A DNA stretch of 64,000 bases from Solibacillus sp. FSL W7-1436. Lineage in GTDB: Bacteria > Bacillota > Bacilli > Bacillales_A > Planococcaceae. A program made the translations under genes and the position numbers. Location: positions 124,001-188,000 of the forward strand of contig NZ_JBBOWV010000001.1 in assembly GCF_038007305.1 (NCBI RefSeq). The letters run 5' to 3'. The notes beneath the pieces were generated by a model. The model saw only the letters and a program-made list of their open reading frames with translations, did no database searches and was not told the DNA's origin. Each line of letters starts with the position of its first letter. Position 1 is the first letter of the stretch. Below are positions 25,802-33,667 of the stretch, piece by piece.

Positions 25802-26809
25802 TTAGTAAGTTACCTTGTCTTTCAATACTTGCTTCGCCGGATCTAGATACAGCTTTTCATCCAAATCAAAATCTTCATCCAAAATACCGCGCTCCAGCAA
25901 ATACTCTTTCATGTTGGATAAATGTGTATAATCTTCCTTCGTAAAACCGAGCGTATAGTTCACTCGTTTTAAATCAAGCATTATATCTTCTTTTGCGATT
26001 TTCAACTCTTTATAGCCGATGTCAGCAGTACCTTCCGGATTCCCCTTTACATATTCAACTCCTTGTTCAATGCCTTCAAGGAACTCCCCGATTTCTTCTG
26101 AATTTGCTTCTGCAAATTTACGGTCCACAATTAAATAGCTCGATACACTTAAATCAGGTACAGTACTCAATCGGTCGATTTCATGCACACCATCAATATT
26201 CTTGAATTTCTCTATTAAAGCACCCGTTCCAATAACGACATCGATATCCCCTTTTTTCATTCCGACGATAGCTTCATCAGGTGTACTGTATGGTACATAT
26301 TTAATGTCGTCCTCGCTAATACTGTAGTGCTCTAAATATTTAGCCCATTGGTATTCAGATACCGTTCCTTTTGCAACACCGATTTTTTTACCTTTAATAT
26401 CCGCCGGTACTTCTATGCCCTTTACTGCCAAAATTTCCGACAGACTGACAGAGTTAAAGTTCTCATCGCTCCCTGTCAATGAAGAAACGACGACGAAATC
26501 ACCTTTACCAAGTGAGTTCAGTAATGCATAATCCGCCGCCAACCCTGTATCTGCCTGCTTTGTCAAAACCGCGTTCACAGTATCGATTCCATAGGCAAAA
26601 TTGGAAAGCTGTACGTTCAAGTCTTTATCTGCAAAATAACTGTTCGTAGCAGCGGCACGAATTTGGAATGAGCCCCCTGCTGCTGTATCAATCGCTGCCC
26701 GAATTGTCTTGCCTCCAGCATTGGCTGAATTGGCATCATTACCGCACGCCGCCAACATAAGCGCCATTACAAATAAGAGCAGTAAATGTATCGGTCCTTT
26801 TAATTTCAT
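25802..26809 (-). CDS. ABC substrate-binding lipoprotein, NMT1/SsuA-like (system 1)
   Basis: A 335-residue lipoprotein: signal peptide with lipobox MLAAC, then an NMT1/SsuA-type binding fold (KGKKIGVAKGTVSEYQWAKYL, VPYSTPDEAIVGMKKGDIDVVIG). Such proteins bind sulfonates, taurine, nitrate or thiamine precursors. It lies 49 nt after the arylsulfotransferase-like gene and 18 nt before the ATPase. Judged against the sulfonate system at 35.9-38.6 kb it is a distant paralog, so the two importers probably differ in ligand. Confidence 0.88.
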   Translation of the reverse strand: MKLKGPIHLLLLFVMALMLAACGNDANSANAGGKTIRAAIDTAAGGSFQIRAAATNSYFADKDLNVQLSNFAYGIDTVNAVLTKQADTGLAADYALLNSLGKGDFVVVSSLTGSDENFNSVSLSEILAVKGIEVPADIKGKKIGVAKGTVSEYQWAKYLEHYSISEDDIKYVPYSTPDEAIVGMKKGDIDVVIGTGALIEKFKNIDGVHEIDRLSTVPDLSVSSYLIVDRKFAEANSEEIGEFLEGIEQGVEYVKGNPEGTADIGYKELKIAKEDIMLDLKRVNYTLGFTKEDYTHLSNMKEYLLERGILDEDFDLDEKLYLDPAKQVLKDKVTY

Positions 26810-26857
26810 ATTTTCACTCTTTCCATTAACAAACTATTTTTATTTTTTTACTCGGAA

Positions 26858-28306
26858 TTAAGTTGTAATTTTCTTTGCCACTGTCTCATCATAACGTGCA
26901 ACGCAGAGCGCTCCTTCTCCATAAGAAAAAGCTTCTTTAATTTCAGCAACCGAATGTGCACCGCCTTCTGCCGCATTCGGCACGCGGAAATCTTTTACAT
27001 CAATCGGCTTAATCTCCACTTCAACCGGCGTTTCCAATTGAGGTACCCAATTGTACGGAACACGATATGCACGGTAAACCATATTCGATCCTCGTTCATT
27101 TTTGTAGGCAGAAATATATTCCCATACAATTTCATGGTCTGCCGTTACTTCAAAAATACGTCCATTCGAGCCTTCTGTAATTAGCGTATTGCCATTTTCC
27201 AAACGCTGTGCCGAACTTATATAAGGACTGTAGAATTTATAGGAATCCGTTGGTACCGAAAACTTCGCTTCAAGCCCAGTATATTGCCATACAATTTCAA
27301 GTGTAACCGGATCGATTTCCAAAATGCGGGAATGATCGCGGATGGCTACTTTATTACCGTCAACCGAGTTTGGATTCGGTGCGCCGTATCCTCCCCAGCC
27401 TCCGTTGTCAAATACTAAAACATTGCCCTCACCCGGCAAACCTTTTGGGATGATATGTGCATGATGCTGTCCGATAATCCATCCTAAATGTTTTGTCTCC
27501 GGTGTGTCATAATCCGGTCCAATCTGCCATACGATTTTCCCTGTTTCTTTGCTTGTAATCGCGATAATATTTGCCTCACGCGCATCCCATATAATATTGT
27601 CCGGATGGAAACGCTCATCACCATTATCATAATGGCGATTCGGACCAACTAATGAAATGGAATTAATGTGAAGCCAGTCGCCTGAATGATTACCGAAGAA
27701 ACGTCGATTCGGTTCTTCATAAATCGCCTTTTTTGCTTCCTCACTAAAGTTAAGCTCATCGAAATGCTCATGTGCGTTCCATTCCCATACGATATTGCCT
27801 TCCCAATCGACCTCAATAAATGCATCATCCAATAATGGGTGTTTGGAGATTTTTTCGTTCGCTACATCACGGTGAACTAAAATCAATGTATTTCCACCTG
27901 TTGTTTGCGGCTCCTGACCTGGTGCCGGATAACCTACAGGGCTGCCAGTACGCTGATAGTCGTGGTGTGCACGTGCAACCCATCTTGCCTCATGACCCGG
28001 ATCTTCAATAAACTGATGCTTATCAAATTTCCATACAACATTACCTTCAAAATCAATTTGCACTAAATCGCCCTCATCTTGGAAACCATACTGTGGATCA
28101 CGATTAAACGTGTGCCCAAGTACAAAACCACCTGGAAATACTTTGTTCGGGAAGCCGCGTAGCCCTTTCCATAAATGAACTTCTTTCCCGTTCATATCAA
28201 TCAGTAATGCCCCTTCATTTGCTGCCTGAAAAATTGTATAACCGCTTGCCGCCTTTTCAGGATTGTAAACTGTTGCCCCTGTCGGATGAATTGTTGGATT
28301 TCCCAT
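26858..28306 (-). CDS. arylsulfotransferase-family protein, cytoplasmic
   Basis: A 482-residue protein of the aryl-sulfate sulfotransferase superfamily (beta-propeller type, Arylsulfotran-like). Repeats carry WEGNIVWEW, GNVVWKFD, LEIVWQYTG and HEIVWEYIS, and conserved His lie in ARAHHDYQR, LHINSIS and GQHHAHIIP. Members move sulfate from a phenolic ester to another phenol without PAPS. Known bacterial members are exported; here no signal peptide is seen, so it should act inside, on substrate brought in by the ABC importer transcribed behind it. ATG 28306 follows GGGAGCGG. Role in sulfur scavenging is inferred from context. The active-site His assignment is not certain. Confidence 0.8.
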   Translation of the reverse strand: MGNPTIHPTGATVYNPEKAASGYTIFQAANEGALLIDMNGKEVHLWKGLRGFPNKVFPGGFVLGHTFNRDPQYGFQDEGDLVQIDFEGNVVWKFDKHQFIEDPGHEARWVARAHHDYQRTGSPVGYPAPGQEPQTTGGNTLILVHRDVANEKISKHPLLDDAFIEVDWEGNIVWEWNAHEHFDELNFSEEAKKAIYEEPNRRFFGNHSGDWLHINSISLVGPNRHYDNGDERFHPDNIIWDAREANIIAITSKETGKIVWQIGPDYDTPETKHLGWIIGQHHAHIIPKGLPGEGNVLVFDNGGWGGYGAPNPNSVDGNKVAIRDHSRILEIDPVTLEIVWQYTGLEAKFSVPTDSYKFYSPYISSAQRLENGNTLITEGSNGRIFEVTADHEIVWEYISAYKNERGSNMVYRAYRVPYNWVPQLETPVEVEIKPIDVKDFRVPNAAEGGAHSVAEIKEAFSYGEGALCVARYDETVAKKITT

Positions 28307-28451
28307 ATATACCGCTCCCTTTTCATTATTTTTTCAAGTTAACCGTGTATTTTATGTTTTAATAAATTACCATTCAATAGTTATCAATTGCTTGCTTTGT
28401 TTAAATTCCATTCCTCCTTCCAAGACAACCTTTTAACAAAGGTTAAAAAGA

Positions 28452-28516
28452 AAAGGCACTAAAAATACAGCCTCCTCCAATGTGTTTGGTGAGAGAAACG
28501 TATTTTTAGCGCCTTT
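28452..28516 (-). promoter_or_regulatory. leader terminator hairpin upstream of the arylsulfotransferase operon
   Basis: Two 17-nt arms (28500-28516 and 28452-28468) form a long stem with a single G-U when read on the minus strand, whereas the plus-strand reading has an A-C mismatch. TTTTCTTTTT follows. It lies about 100 nt downstream of a promoter and 150 nt before the gene, so it is placed as an attenuator. AGACAAC/GTTGTCT and AACCTTT/AAAGGTT pairs flank it, and CACTTTA/TAAAGTG (28531-28557) forms another hairpin upstream. Confidence 0.6.
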
Positions 28517-28612
28517 AGTTGTCTAATCAGCACTTTATTAAATTAAATTTTAAAGTGGTAGTTCACTCCTTCAATCCCTAGTAAACTACTTAACTTTAAA
28601 AGTATTAACAGT

Positions 28613-28641
28613 ATCGTACCGATTTAATTCTTATTCGTCAA
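28613..28641 (-). promoter_or_regulatory. promoter of the arylsulfotransferase/ABC unit
   Basis: TTGACG (28636-28641), 17 nt, TACGAT (28613-28618) on the minus strand; the leader to the first gene would be about 300 nt. The 418-nt gap 28307-28724 holds this promoter, the structured leader and the terminator of the M50 gene. Confidence 0.55.
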
Positions 28642-28682
28642 GTAGGTTTTTAAAATAATTTAAAATTTTCGGAAAACTAATG

Positions 28683-28720
28683 AAAAAGCACTGAACTTGG
28701 TTTATACAAATTCAGCGCTT
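28683..28720 (-). terminator. terminator of the M50 peptidase gene
   Basis: AAGCACTGAA (28686-28695) pairs with TTCAGCGCTT (28711-28720); TTTTTCATT follows on the minus strand. Confidence 0.82.
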
Positions 28721-28724
28721 TCTC

Positions 28725-29909
28725 TCAGTTTTCATCCTTCTGTTTTCTTGCTACAAAAACAAGCAGGAAAAGCATGAACATAGTCATTACCAAAAATACA
28801 ATGGCATCCCAAAACGCGGCACGGTCACCTGCTCCGAGAAGATTCATATAGATCGTCATATACGTATAATAAAGCTGTGGCACAAAATACATTACTGCCA
28901 AAATTAACGTTAAAACAACTCCAACTATGTAGAACACACTATACAGGCGAATCAAATTCCATTCATTTTGGAATATTTCTTTATGATTTTCTCCATCTTT
29001 CCGATGTTTTTTAAATAAGGAATTCAAATAGATTCTGCCGTTTTCCATCAAGTTATAACAGCCTGTTATATTTTCCACAACATAATAAACATCAGTTTTC
29101 ATATAGAAGCAGCATTGATAAATAAATTTAATGAAAATATCCAACACGATGATTCCAAGAACTCCTGTAATACCCGCACCTGGGAAAAGTAGCATTATAC
29201 CGAATGAAAGGGATAGAATTACCTGCTCAAAAGATATTCCGGCAAGGTACAGGATATTTCTTTTTTTGGGATCGAGCTTCCAGGCTTGAGTGAGGTCTGT
29301 TTCAAAGACTATAAATATGAGTCGGTTGCCAATACTTAATTTAGCCGGTAAATCATGTGCTCGGATCGCAAGAATATGTCCGAACTCATGAATTAAAATC
29401 AGCACTAAAGAAATTGATAAATACATCAGGATATTCAGCACCATAGAATCGAATAGGAATATATCTTTGTAATGAGGAAAAAGTTCCGGGTTCAATATGA
29501 GAATGATGATGTTTGCAATGAGCAGCAGCAAGTAAATCTTGTTCATTGCTCCATTAAAAAATAGACGCCCCACCGATTGCGGAATCCATAAGAAACCGCC
29601 CGAACGTGATGTGGATTTAGACTGCTCTTTTTTAACGAGCACACCATCCACTTCTTGAACAAGTCCTAACTCCAACAGCTGTTCAACAAAATCAACAATA
29701 TCCACTTCTTCATCTGGATATGAATTTTTTAATGCATGTTCAATGGAAACGAGCTCCTCACCTTGTTCCAAACGTTTGATAGCATCAACACCAATCTCAG
29801 GCAATTCAAAGAATTCACCGGAAATCGGCTCTTCTACGATATAATGTTTTTTATCTTTCCGAATGGATAACGGATATAACGTTATTACGGATTGTAAGGA
29901 TACCTTCAA
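28725..29909 (-). CDS. membrane M50 metallopeptidase with N-terminal PqqD/RRE-like domain
   Basis: A 394-residue membrane protein. Residues 1-90 look like a PqqD-type winged-helix domain (IVEEPISGEFFELPEIGVDAIKRL, then VDFVEQLLELGLVQEV), the fold used as a RiPP recognition element. A site-2-protease core follows: helix near 125-140, the zinc motif HEFGH (174-178) in a helix, and the third-ligand region KTDVYYVVEN with Asp273, then two or three more helices. YydH of the B. subtilis yyd operon has a similar M50 role in processing a small peptide. Start is TTG at 29909, 7 nt after GAGGAGG. It lies just after a 22-residue ORF, its likely substrate (inference). Confidence 0.85.
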   Translation of the reverse strand: MKVSLQSVITLYPLSIRKDKKHYIVEEPISGEFFELPEIGVDAIKRLEQGEELVSIEHALKNSYPDEEVDIVDFVEQLLELGLVQEVDGVLVKKEQSKSTSRSGGFLWIPQSVGRLFFNGAMNKIYLLLLIANIIILILNPELFPHYKDIFLFDSMVLNILMYLSISLVLILIHEFGHILAIRAHDLPAKLSIGNRLIFIVFETDLTQAWKLDPKKRNILYLAGISFEQVILSLSFGIMLLFPGAGITGVLGIIVLDIFIKFIYQCCFYMKTDVYYVVENITGCYNLMENGRIYLNSLFKKHRKDGENHKEIFQNEWNLIRLYSVFYIVGVVLTLILAVMYFVPQLYYTYMTIYMNLLGAGDRAAFWDAIVFLVMTMFMLFLLVFVARKQKDEN

Positions 29910-29935
29910 TATATAGCCTCCTCTTTAAATTAAAA

Positions 29936-29961
29936 TAGGATGCTATAATTATAGCATCCTA
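29936..29961 (-). terminator. perfect 26-bp palindrome between peptide gene and peptidase gene
   Basis: TAGGATGCTATAA (29936-29948) is followed by its exact reverse complement (29949-29961). On the minus strand TTTTAATTT follows. It lies 12 nt past the peptide stop and about 25 nt before the peptidase start codon; a read-through terminator that raises the ratio of peptide to peptidase mRNA is the simplest reading. Confidence 0.75.
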
Positions 29962-29973
29962 CTATGTACTTAC

Positions 29974-30042
29974 TTAAGGTTTCGGAATTAAGAAACACCA
30001 GAAGCAAGTAACCTTAATTTTATTTAGTTTACGAATTTTCAT
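29974..30042 (-). CDS. 22-residue cationic/hydrophobic peptide (putative signal or RiPP precursor)
   Basis: The peptide starts MKIRKLNKIK (strongly basic) and ends with CFWCFLIPKP, a hydrophobic patch with a CxxC pair. Its ATG overlaps the stop of the HD-GYP gene as ATGA, and a strong site GGGAGGGGAG sits 6 nt upstream within the end of that gene, so it should be translated by coupling. Its layout fits a short precursor inserted into the membrane and cut by an intramembrane protease, like the pheromone precursors processed by Eep. No similar known peptide comes to mind. Real translation is likely; function is inference. Confidence 0.72.
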   Translation of the reverse strand: MKIRKLNKIKVTCFWCFLIPKP

Positions 30043-31217
30043 TTTTCTCCCCTCCCTTTCAAGCCCATACCTTTACTGTATGTTTTAGAAATTTTCACCC
30101 AATCAGGGTAAATCTGTTTAAATAATTTTACCATTTGAGGATCGAATTGGCTACCTTGTCCCTCGAGAATTCGTTGATATGCTACTTCAAATTCAAGTGC
30201 AGGACGATACGATCTGGATGAAGTCATTGCATCAAAAGCATCAGCTACCGCAGTAACTCTAGCTAAAAAAGGAATATTTTCTCCAGCAAGCCCGTCCGGA
30301 TACCCTTTACCGTCCCATCTTTCATGGTGATGAGTAATTACATCTATATTATCTGCAATACCTTCAACATCCCGGATAGCTTCTGCGCCCACAACAGGGT
30401 GTGTCTTAATAATATCAAATTCTTCATCCGTTAACTTCCCGGGTTTGGTTAAAATAGCATCCGGAATATTCACTTTTCCAATATCATGTAATAGACAGGC
30501 ATAATAATAATTATTTAATTCAGATGGTTTAAATTTTCCTGTAGCCTCAGCCATGTTCATTGCATAAGCAGCAACTCTTTCACTATGTCCCCGTGTATAC
30601 GGGTCCTTCAACTCTAACGTTGCAATAACACCTTTTACAATACCTTCCAACTGTTCGTCATATGAATACTTTAATGCTTTAATATAATTTAAAATTCGAT
30701 GTAATAGAATAAAAGCAATAGTAGAACACACAATCATAATAATTATCGGAAACATAACTACGGGATCCTGTATAAAAAGTCCTACCAAAGTATATTTAAT
30801 AATCAAACCAAACGATACATAATATGTAAATTTTTTAGTTACAAATATAGGTGAGAAAAGGATAAATATAATTTCTACTAAGTTACCGCTAGTATACGCA
30901 AGAGAACTATCTTTATAATACATTATATCTGAAAATAAATTAGTAGAAAAATAACCAAAAAATATAATATATTTAACAAATTCTGTTTTATCTTTTTTAA
31001 TTAAGTAAATGGAAATAGGGATAAGTCCAATTATTATTCCATACTTAATAAACATAAAGTCATACCATCCGGAACTACCTGTATCAAAATCCAACCAAGC
31101 AAACTTAGGAAAAAGATCGTAGTATAATATATCATATACAAAAAATACGACAAAAAATAACCATAAAAATAGTACTGTTGAATTCTTTTCTTCTTGTATA
31201 AATGTAGTTTTCTTCAT
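30039..31217 (-). CDS. membrane HD-GYP domain protein
   Basis: A 392-residue protein with about six N-terminal transmembrane helices (about residues 14-178) of no recognised sensor family and a cytoplasmic HD-GYP phosphodiesterase domain. Key positions: His211 (RGHSERV), HD at 244-245 (LLHDIGKVNIP), His273 (KTHPVVG), HHHERWDGKGYPDG at 296-309 with GYP 305-307, and Asp326 (ADAFDAMTSSRSYRP). These residues suggest an active enzyme that hydrolyses c-di-GMP or a related dinucleotide. ATG 31217 follows GTGAGG. It is first in a unit with the 22-residue peptide and the M50 peptidase, and could be the receptor of the processed peptide (inference). Confidence 0.92.
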   Translation of the reverse strand: MKKTTFIQEEKNSTVLFLWLFFVVFFVYDILYYDLFPKFAWLDFDTGSSGWYDFMFIKYGIIIGLIPISIYLIKKDKTEFVKYIIFFGYFSTNLFSDIMYYKDSSLAYTSGNLVEIIFILFSPIFVTKKFTYYVSFGLIIKYTLVGLFIQDPVVMFPIIIMIVCSTIAFILLHRILNYIKALKYSYDEQLEGIVKGVIATLELKDPYTRGHSERVAAYAMNMAEATGKFKPSELNNYYYACLLHDIGKVNIPDAILTKPGKLTDEEFDIIKTHPVVGAEAIRDVEGIADNIDVITHHHERWDGKGYPDGLAGENIPFLARVTAVADAFDAMTSSRSYRPALEFEVAYQRILEGQGSQFDPQMVKLFKQIYPDWVKISKTYSKGMGLKGRGEK

Positions 31218-31235
31218 TTTTTACCTCACAATTAA

Positions 31236-31291
31236 ATTACCAATCAATAGACCTTATGTTCCACATATCATTATAACACGAGATTGGTAAT
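31236..31291 (-). promoter_or_regulatory. extended -10 promoter flanked by an inverted repeat (HD-GYP unit)
   Basis: TGTTATAAT (TATAAT at 31270-31275) is an extended -10 with no good -35. ATTACCAATC (31236-31245) and GATTGGTAAT (31282-31291) are a perfect 10-bp inverted repeat lying on both sides of it, suggesting a regulator site. The rest of the 394-nt gap 31218-31611 is AT-rich and holds the terminator of the aldehyde dehydrogenase gene. Confidence 0.6.
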
Positions 31292-31556
31292 TAGTTCTAT
31301 ATATCCATGATTTAAATTTCTCATTTTTTTGTTTTTTTACTCTTTTAACCAAAATATATTCACTTTGTACCTATTATCTATAAAAACGGAAATTTATTTA
31401 CTGTTTTTTCAATAAGGCTATCTTAACAATATTCCTATATACCCTGCAACACAATTCCTAATTTCAATCATTTCTATTAACTTGGGTTCATTTAAAAACT
31501 CTAATAATAACTAAACCAAAAGTCTCACTTCAATAAAACGGAATGTATCCCCTTAA

Positions 31557-31592
31557 AATAAAAAGACCTAATCTTAAATGTCGATTAGGTCT
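31557..31592 (-). terminator. terminator of the aldehyde dehydrogenase gene
   Basis: AGACCTAATC (31564-31573) and GATTAGGTCT (31583-31592) form a perfect 10-bp stem followed on the minus strand by TTTTATTTT. Confidence 0.88.
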
Positions 31593-31611
31593 AATCTTAT
31601 TGATTTAAATA

Positions 31612-33063
31612 TTAAAACGGGTATTCCCTTGGGTCTGTCTGAACAGAAATCCATTTTGTCGTTGTAAATTCATGGATTGCCCATTCGCCGCCATATCGGC
31701 CTAAACCTGAAGCTTTCTCTCCTCCGAAGGCAACGATCGGTTCATCATTGACTCCCTGATCATTGACATGAATCATTCCTGTAATAATCTGTTTAGCCAC
31801 TTCAACACCATGTTCTGTTGTACCGGCATGAACGGCGCCGCTCAGTCCATAGTCACTGTCATTGGCAACGCGAATTGCCTCTTCCTCACTATCTACAACG
31901 ATTACACCTACAGCAGGTCCGAATATTTCTTCCTGGGCTATCGGCATATCATTCGTAACATTCGTTAAAATAGTAGGAGCTAGTACATTACCTTTCACTT
32001 CCCCTTGAAGGGCGTATTCTGCTCCTTTTTCAATACTCTGGTCAATTAATCGTTGAATTCGGACGATTTGTTTATTATTAATAAGCGGACCGACAACCAC
32101 ATCATCATTTTTTGGATCCCCGTATTTAATTTTGGATGCTCTATCCACAAATGCTTTTATAAACGTCTCGTATACCGGGCGTTCAACAACAATCCGATTC
32201 AGAGACATACAAATTTGTCCGCTGTTTAAAAATTTACCGAAAGCGGCAGAAGCAGCTGCTCTTTGAACATCAGCATCTTTCAAGACGAGCATGACATTGT
32301 TTCCGCCAAGTTCTAAAGCTACACGTTTTAAGTTTCTTCCGCATACCTCTCCAATATGGCGCCCTACCTCTGTAGAACCGGTAAAAGAAATGATTTGAGG
32401 AATAGGATGCTCAATAAATGCATCTTTAATTTCAGATGAGCTACAAACTGTAACATTTAACAACCCTTTAGGAATGCCGGCCTCCTCAAAAATTTCAGCT
32501 AAAATAAGTCCACCTGAAATCATCGTCTGCAGATCCGGTTTAAGTACAACTCCATTCCCCGTTGCTAAAGCAGGTGCAAGGGAACGCATCGTTAAATGGA
32601 ACGGGAAGTTAAATGGACTAATAATCCCCACTACCCCAGCCGGATTGTGATACACTCGGTTCTCTTTCCCGGGAATAATGGATGGCATGATTTTCCCGTG
32701 CATCCGGAGAGGAAACGTAGCAGCCTCTTTCATAATGCCAATTGCACCACTAATTTCGATATTGGCTTTTGTATGGGAAGCCCCATTTTCCTCCACTAAA
32801 ATCTGCACGATTTCTTCTCTTTTCCGCTCTACAATCTGGGCAGCTTTTTCAATGATTGCTTGTCTTTGATAGGCATTGATCTGTTCCCATTCTTTTTGTG
32901 CTTCTTTGGCCGCTTGATACGCCTCATCTATATCTTTTTCATTTGCCAACCGAATTTCCGCAATCGTCTCCTCATTGTAAGGATTCTGGTCTACATATAC
33001 TCTTTCGCTGTTTCCTTCTCTCCATTCGCCACCAATAAACTGCTTATTCCACTTTTTATTCAT
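31612..33063 (-). CDS. aldehyde dehydrogenase, aryl-aldehyde (benzaldehyde/vanillin) type
   Basis: A 483-residue NAD(P)-dependent aldehyde dehydrogenase: GIISPFNFPFHLTMRSLAPALATGN, nucleotide loop SFTGSTEVGRHIG, catalytic Glu in ALELGGNN and catalytic Cys in NSGQICMSLNR, then EEIFGPAVGVI. The sequence style is that of the YfmT/XylC group that oxidises aromatic aldehydes. ATG 33063 follows AAAGGATG; the 28 extra upstream residues of the open frame lack a ribosome site. It is a single-gene unit with its own terminator, divergent from the nitrilase pseudogene. Confidence 0.93.
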   Translation of the reverse strand: MNKKWNKQFIGGEWREGNSERVYVDQNPYNEETIAEIRLANEKDIDEAYQAAKEAQKEWEQINAYQRQAIIEKAAQIVERKREEIVQILVEENGASHTKANIEISGAIGIMKEAATFPLRMHGKIMPSIIPGKENRVYHNPAGVVGIISPFNFPFHLTMRSLAPALATGNGVVLKPDLQTMISGGLILAEIFEEAGIPKGLLNVTVCSSSEIKDAFIEHPIPQIISFTGSTEVGRHIGEVCGRNLKRVALELGGNNVMLVLKDADVQRAAASAAFGKFLNSGQICMSLNRIVVERPVYETFIKAFVDRASKIKYGDPKNDDVVVGPLINNKQIVRIQRLIDQSIEKGAEYALQGEVKGNVLAPTILTNVTNDMPIAQEEIFGPAVGVIVVDSEEEAIRVANDSDYGLSGAVHAGTTEHGVEVAKQIITGMIHVNDQGVNDEPIVAFGGEKASGLGRYGGEWAIHEFTTTKWISVQTDPREYPF

Positions 33064-33290
33064 TGATATCATCCTTTCCAACGATAGCTGAGGTAAAACT
33101 TTTCTGAAATGCCATACATCTTTCCTTAATGCATGTACATATATCACTTAGTACCCTTGATTCGTCATTTTATTACTACCTATATCATTTTCTTTTATTA
33201 AAATCTCTTCTACATAGAGATTTTGTCCCGTTAGTATAAGTGAAAATACTTACTATATACGTGTGTTATCAATGCATGGCCAAATACACA

Positions 33291-33319
33291 TTGAAATAAA
33301 CTAATAAACGTACTATTAT
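33291..33319 (+). promoter_or_regulatory. promoter in front of the nitrilase pseudogene/GNAT pair
   Basis: TTGAAA (33291-33296), 17 nt, TATTAT (33314-33319), 50 nt before the start codon. The same divergent gap (33064-33368) carries an inverted repeat AAAATCTCT/AGAGATTTT at 33200-33224 of unknown role. Confidence 0.55.
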
Positions 33320-33368
33320 TGCTAGTAATATATTGGGAATATTACTTAAAAATAGTAAGGAGGACCAT

Positions 33369-33667
33369 ATGAAATTCCGTGTATTATCCGTTCAATTTCA
33401 CCTTCATACGATACGATTATTTGAGGATTTTGCCCGGCAAGAAAACCATTGCGTGCGGGCTTCGCTTAAATTCAAGAGGACTTTTCTTTTATTGCCCAGT
33501 TTTTTTCAACGCGGCTGTTTTCAATAGATAACGATAGGATGGTTACAGGGGATATAGATGCGGCAAATTTTTATGATGTGCACAATAAGGGCTCAGTAAC
33601 TACATGGCGTGAACTTCGTACGGATTTTTACAATCATCGGGAAAGCAGTTTTATCTATGTATCATAA
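33369..33667 (+). pseudogene. carbon-nitrogen hydrolase (nitrilase family), internally deleted
   Basis: The start has a perfect ribosome site (AAGGAGG, 6 nt, ATG 33369) and encodes KFRVLSVQFHLHTIRLFEDF..., the N-terminus of a nitrilase-family amidase, but the frame stops at 33525-33527. In another frame, from about 33527 to 33667, lies a typical nitrilase C-terminus: NDRMVTGDIDAANFYD, then KGSVTTWRELRTDFYNH. Intact relatives have about 290 residues, so roughly 190 residues in the middle, with the Lys and Cys of the Glu-Lys-Cys triad, are gone, along with the frame. The remnant overlaps the GNAT start by 11 nt, as coupled genes do. Confidence 0.8.

Noticed and set aside
28390-28430. 14-residue ORF after GGAAGGAGG in the same leader
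   Set aside because: Its ATG is only 1 nt from the ribosome site, too close to be used efficiently; no support for a leader peptide.
28307-28620. SAM-I (S-box) or T-box leader before the arylsulfotransferase operon
   Set aside because: The conserved blocks of neither class are present (no GGTGGAGGGA-type or AGGGTGG-type sequence), so it is listed only as an unassigned leader.
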